Shown one piece after another: positions 6,049-6,415 of a stretch of DNA of 6,415 nucleotides. This stretch comes from Chitinophagaceae bacterium (GTDB taxonomy: Bacteria; Bacteroidota; Bacteroidia; Chitinophagales; Chitinophagaceae): positions 1 to 6,415 of the forward strand of contig JACFNM010000239.1 in the NCBI GenBank assembly GCA_019454915.1. Direction: 5' to 3'. The number at the start of each line of letters is the position of its first letter. Position 1 is the stretch's first letter. The notes beneath the pieces are model-generated. The model did not search any database. It was not told the DNA's origin and saw only the letters and a program-made list of their open reading frames with translations. The translations under genes were made by a program, and so were the position numbers.

Positions 6049-6415
6049 TTAGTGTTTGCCCTCGGAAATCATGATAAGCGCGAAAATGGCATAATTAATA
6101 ATGTCATAGTAATTGGCATCAATTCCTTCGCTGATGAGTGTTTTTTCTTTATTGGCTATAATTTGCTTTATGCGAAGCAGCTTGGCTAAAATCAGGTCTG
6201 TATAGCTTTCCTGGCTCATGGATCTCCATGCTTCTCCGTAGTCATGATTTTTATTTATCATCAACGATTTAGCGTTGGAGATCACCGAGTCGTAGAGCGG
6301 CTGAACGGTTTTAACATCCAGGTCTTCAGCGTCTTCTTCTGTTAGGAGCAATTGCATGAGTCCCACGACAGCATAATTTAATATCCCTTTAAATTCGGAA
6401 GGAATATCATCGGCT
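6049..6415 (-). CDS. DUF1599 (Nmad1-type) domain protein, C-terminal part, runs off the window
   Basis: The reading frame stays open from the TAA at 6049 to the window edge, giving 122 residues of a larger protein whose start lies outside. It matches the Bacteroidota DUF1599 family, with the typical KNHDYGEAWRSMSQES, LILAKLLRIKQI and EGIDANYYDIINYAIFALI stretches. An earlier segment, near the window edge, reads IPSEFKGILNYAVVGLMQL and repeats the pattern of the C-terminal stretch, so two tandem domain copies are likely, the first cut by the edge. The biochemical role is unknown. The family has been grouped with nucleotide-modification associated domains by genome context, which is knowledge of the family and not shown here. 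The GTG at 6366 is internal to homologous sequence and is not the start. It is followed by the YpdA-like gene in the same direction after 103 bases, which hold a separate -7 element. Confidence 0.85.
   Translation of the reverse strand, partial: ADDIPSEFKGILNYAVVGLMQLLLTEEDAEDLDVKTVQPLYDSVISNAKSLMINKNHDYGEAWRSMSQESYTDLILAKLLRIKQIIANKEKTLISEGIDANYYDIINYAIFALIMISEGKH

Noticed and set aside
6364..6366. GTG at 6366 as the start of the DUF1599 gene
   Set aside because: The same frame continues upstream to the window edge with family-like sequence (SEFKGILNYAV), so the GTG is an internal valine codon.

Overview
The window looks like an ordinary chromosomal segment of a Bacteroidota bacterium, probably Chitinophagales or a relative. 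The evidence is a perfect Bacteroidota-type promoter (TTTG, 19-base spacer, TAnnTTTG), leaders without Shine-Dalgarno sequences, and protein sequences (FolD, QueE, YpdA-like reductase, DUF1599 protein) that read like members of that phylum. The species cannot be named from the sequence alone.

Layout, left to right. Bases 1-108 hold nothing I can assign. Bases 109-813 are a decayed zinc-type alcohol/2,3-butanediol dehydrogenase. It has lost its N-terminal catalytic part and is broken by three separate one-base deficits. A strong hairpin (831-884) follows. Bases 885-1043 contain no convincing gene, only a possible short coding remnant. An intact metallo-beta-lactamase-fold hydrolase (1044-1952, +) converges on a class I/II aminotransferase (2060-3253, -), with two small hairpins between them. 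The aminotransferase and folD (3384-4259, +) diverge from a 130-base region in which each has a TAnnTTTG element only four bases from its ATG, so both mRNAs are predicted to be leaderless or nearly so. queE (4266-4901, +) follows folD after 6 bases and is probably co-transcribed. On the minus strand lie a YpdA-family flavoprotein reductase (4959-5945) with its own -7 element, and upstream of it the C-terminal part of a DUF1599 protein (6049 to the window edge).

Functional picture. The intact genes are housekeeping or thiol/redox functions: one-carbon folate metabolism (FolD), 7-deazaguanine synthesis for queuosine (QueE), amino-acid transamination, and probably bacillithiol redox recycling (YpdA-like). 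FolD and QueE are linked loosely because folate and deazaguanine synthesis both start from GTP. I see no phage, CRISPR, tRNA, rRNA or complete mobile element. I do not see a novel multi-gene system. The points most worth a second look are the YpdA homologue lacking the family's proposed active-site cysteine, the paired leaderless promoters, and the pattern of decay in the dehydrogenase remnant.
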